A DNA stretch of 14,897 bases from PHAA01 sp034678805 (GTDB lineage Bacteria > Bacillota > Syntrophomonadia > Syntrophomonadales > Syntrophomonadaceae), in NCBI GenBank assembly GCA_034678805.1, contig JAXDBN010000276.1:1-14897 (forward strand). Reading direction: 5' to 3'. Made by a program: the position numbers and the translations under genes. Shown in pieces: positions 13,829 through 14,897 of the stretch. The notes beneath the pieces are model-generated. The model was not told the DNA's origin. It saw nothing but the letters and a program-made list of their open reading frames with translations, and did not search any database. Positions within the stretch are counted from its first letter, which is position 1. Each line of letters begins with the position of its first letter.

Positions 13829-14758
13829 ATGCCAATTATGATTGCTGCAATTATACTAGTCTTTGGAGCGATATTTTGCCTAACCATAATACTTATCGAA
13901 CAGATTTTTGGAGACAAGTTAGTACTCAAAAACCGTTTGCAGCAGATGGAAATAAAGATGACTCGAAAAAATAGGCTTGATTTCAACGAGGAACTGCAAG
14001 CGGATTTTTCAACCAGGATACTCAAGCCGATTACATCAAGAACATCAACATTAATCCAAAAATATACACCTATCAAACAAATGGGCTTTATCGAGCAAAG
14101 GCTTGATTATGCTGGCCGCCCGTACGATTGGAGCGCCAATGATTATCTTTCGACACAATACTTAACGACACTGCTTTTTGCGATATTGGCGTATGTAGTC
14201 ACCTGGATTTTAGGGGGAAGCACTATTAATCAGATTTTAGCGTTTTTGTTGGGATTAATAGGTGGGTACCTGCTATTCGAATTATGGATAAACACAAGGA
14301 TCAGCATAAGGCGAAGGGATATCGAGAAGGGACTTCCTGATGTGCTTGACTTACTGACCATAAGCATAGAGGCGGGTTTAGGTTTTGACGCAGCCATGCA
14401 AAGAGTGGTACAAAAATCTTCGGGATCTATATCTGATGAATTTAATATAACATTGCAGGAAATGCGTATTGGGAAGACCCGAAGAGAAGCATTGCGCGAC
14501 TTGAGTAGGCGTACTGGAGTCTTAAACTTGAGCAGATTTGTAGAAGCGTTGGTTCAAGCTGACCAATTAGGGATTAGTCTCGGTAATGTGCTAAGGAACC
14601 AGTCAGATCAGATGAGGATACTAAGGAGACAAAGGATTCAAGAGCAGGCAATGAAGGCTCCGGTAAAAATGCTTTTTCCAATCATGATTTTTATCATGCC
14701 TACTATATTCATAGTGATTTTAGCTCCGGCAATTGTAAGATTTGCTGATGTATTATAA
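13829..14758 (+). CDS. tadC: Tad pilus platform protein TadC (T2SS F domain)
   Basis: Second platform protein, 309 residues: an N-terminal helix (about 3-25), a charged segment, paired helices (about 108-152), a T2SSF domain (KGLPDVLDLLTISIEAGLGFDAAMQRVVQKSSGSISDEFNITLQEMRIGKTRREALRDLSRRTG, about 167-230, then FVEALVQADQLGISLGNVLRNQSDQMR) and a final helix (about 282-305). GGGGGG stands 7 nt before ATG 13829, 12 nt after tadB. The TAA stop shares a base with the ATG of the next gene. The domain order and the KAPVKMLFPIMIFIMPTIFIVILAP end are typical of TadC. Confidence 0.94.
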   Translation: MPIMIAAIILVFGAIFCLTIILIEQIFGDKLVLKNRLQQMEIKMTRKNRLDFNEELQADFSTRILKPITSRTSTLIQKYTPIKQMGFIEQRLDYAGRPYDWSANDYLSTQYLTTLLFAILAYVVTWILGGSTINQILAFLLGLIGGYLLFELWINTRISIRRRDIEKGLPDVLDLLTISIEAGLGFDAAMQRVVQKSSGSISDEFNITLQEMRIGKTRREALRDLSRRTGVLNLSRFVEALVQADQLGISLGNVLRNQSDQMRILRRQRIQEQAMKAPVKMLFPIMIFIMPTIFIVILAPAIVRFADVL

Positions 14759-14897
14759 TGCAGATAGGGTATTGTCGGGTATTATGTAACAATAAATCTG
14801 ACGTTATTGCGGATCAAGTGTTTGTAGCGGATGGTTTTTTCTCACGACTCCGGGGACTGCTTGGAAGGTCGGGTCTGGAGGAAGGGGAAGGATTACT
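14758..14897 (+). CDS. DUF192 (UPF0127) family protein, partial, C-terminus beyond window
   Basis: ATG overlaps the tadC stop (TAATG), indicating translational coupling; there is no separate ribosome site. The 46 visible codons give a strand-rich start (MQIGYCRVLCNNKSDVIADQVFVAD), then FFSRLRGLLGRSGLEEGEGLL, which closely matches the conserved A..F..RLRGLLGR..L..GEGLL pattern of DUF192. The family is small (usually about 110-150 residues) with no established reaction. From memory it often sits at the end of tad loci in Gram-positive and Chloroflexi genomes, so a role in the pilus or the envelope is possible. No signal peptide is visible. Confidence 0.8.
   Translation, partial: MQIGYCRVLCNNKSDVIADQVFVADGFFSRLRGLLGRSGLEEGEGL

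Overview
The window looks like chromosome of a Gram-positive-type (monoderm) anaerobe, most likely a Clostridia-class Firmicute. The reasons are strong purine-rich Shine-Dalgarno sequences, a Tad/Flp pilus locus without secretin or pilotin genes, and class I cyclic-dinucleotide riboswitches of the kind common in Clostridia. I cannot name the genus.

Left part (1-6189, all on the minus strand). From 4789 leftwards there is a GDP-mannose and glycan set: mannose-1-phosphate guanylyltransferase, phosphomannomutase/phosphoglucomutase, a GT4 glycosyltransferase, and a partial (alpha/alpha)6-toroid protein overlapping the GT4 gene. Together they would turn mannose-6-phosphate into GDP-mannose and use it to build a mannose-containing glycan or glycolipid. 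Upstream is a THUMP-domain rRNA methyltransferase (YpsC/RlmL type). The intergenic gaps hold at least seven copies or fragments of a short dispersed repeat. Two identical 27-nt copies lie in opposite orientation on either side of the guanylyltransferase gene.

Control region (6190-6737). A plausible sigma-A promoter leads into two consecutive GEMM-I (c-di-GMP-I class) aptamers and then one intrinsic terminator. The first aptamer appears to carry A, not G, at the position that discriminates c-di-GMP from 3',3'-cGAMP types; the second has the canonical G. A perfect 8-bp hairpin between them would exclude the closing helix of the first aptamer.

Right part (6738-14897, all on the plus strand). 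This is a nearly complete Tad pilus operon: two 53-residue Flp prepilins, prepilin peptidase TadV, pseudopilin TadE, a TadG-like protein, CpaB/RcpC, CpaE/TadZ, the ATPase TadA/CpaF, TadB, TadC, and the start of a DUF192 gene. Second-messenger binding to the leader would gate the whole operon, so pilus assembly would respond to cyclic dinucleotides. An unexplained folded element containing the GEMM core string GGACGCAAA lies between the two pilin genes.

Sampled G+C is clearly higher in the left block than in the late Tad genes, so the pilus locus may have a separate history.
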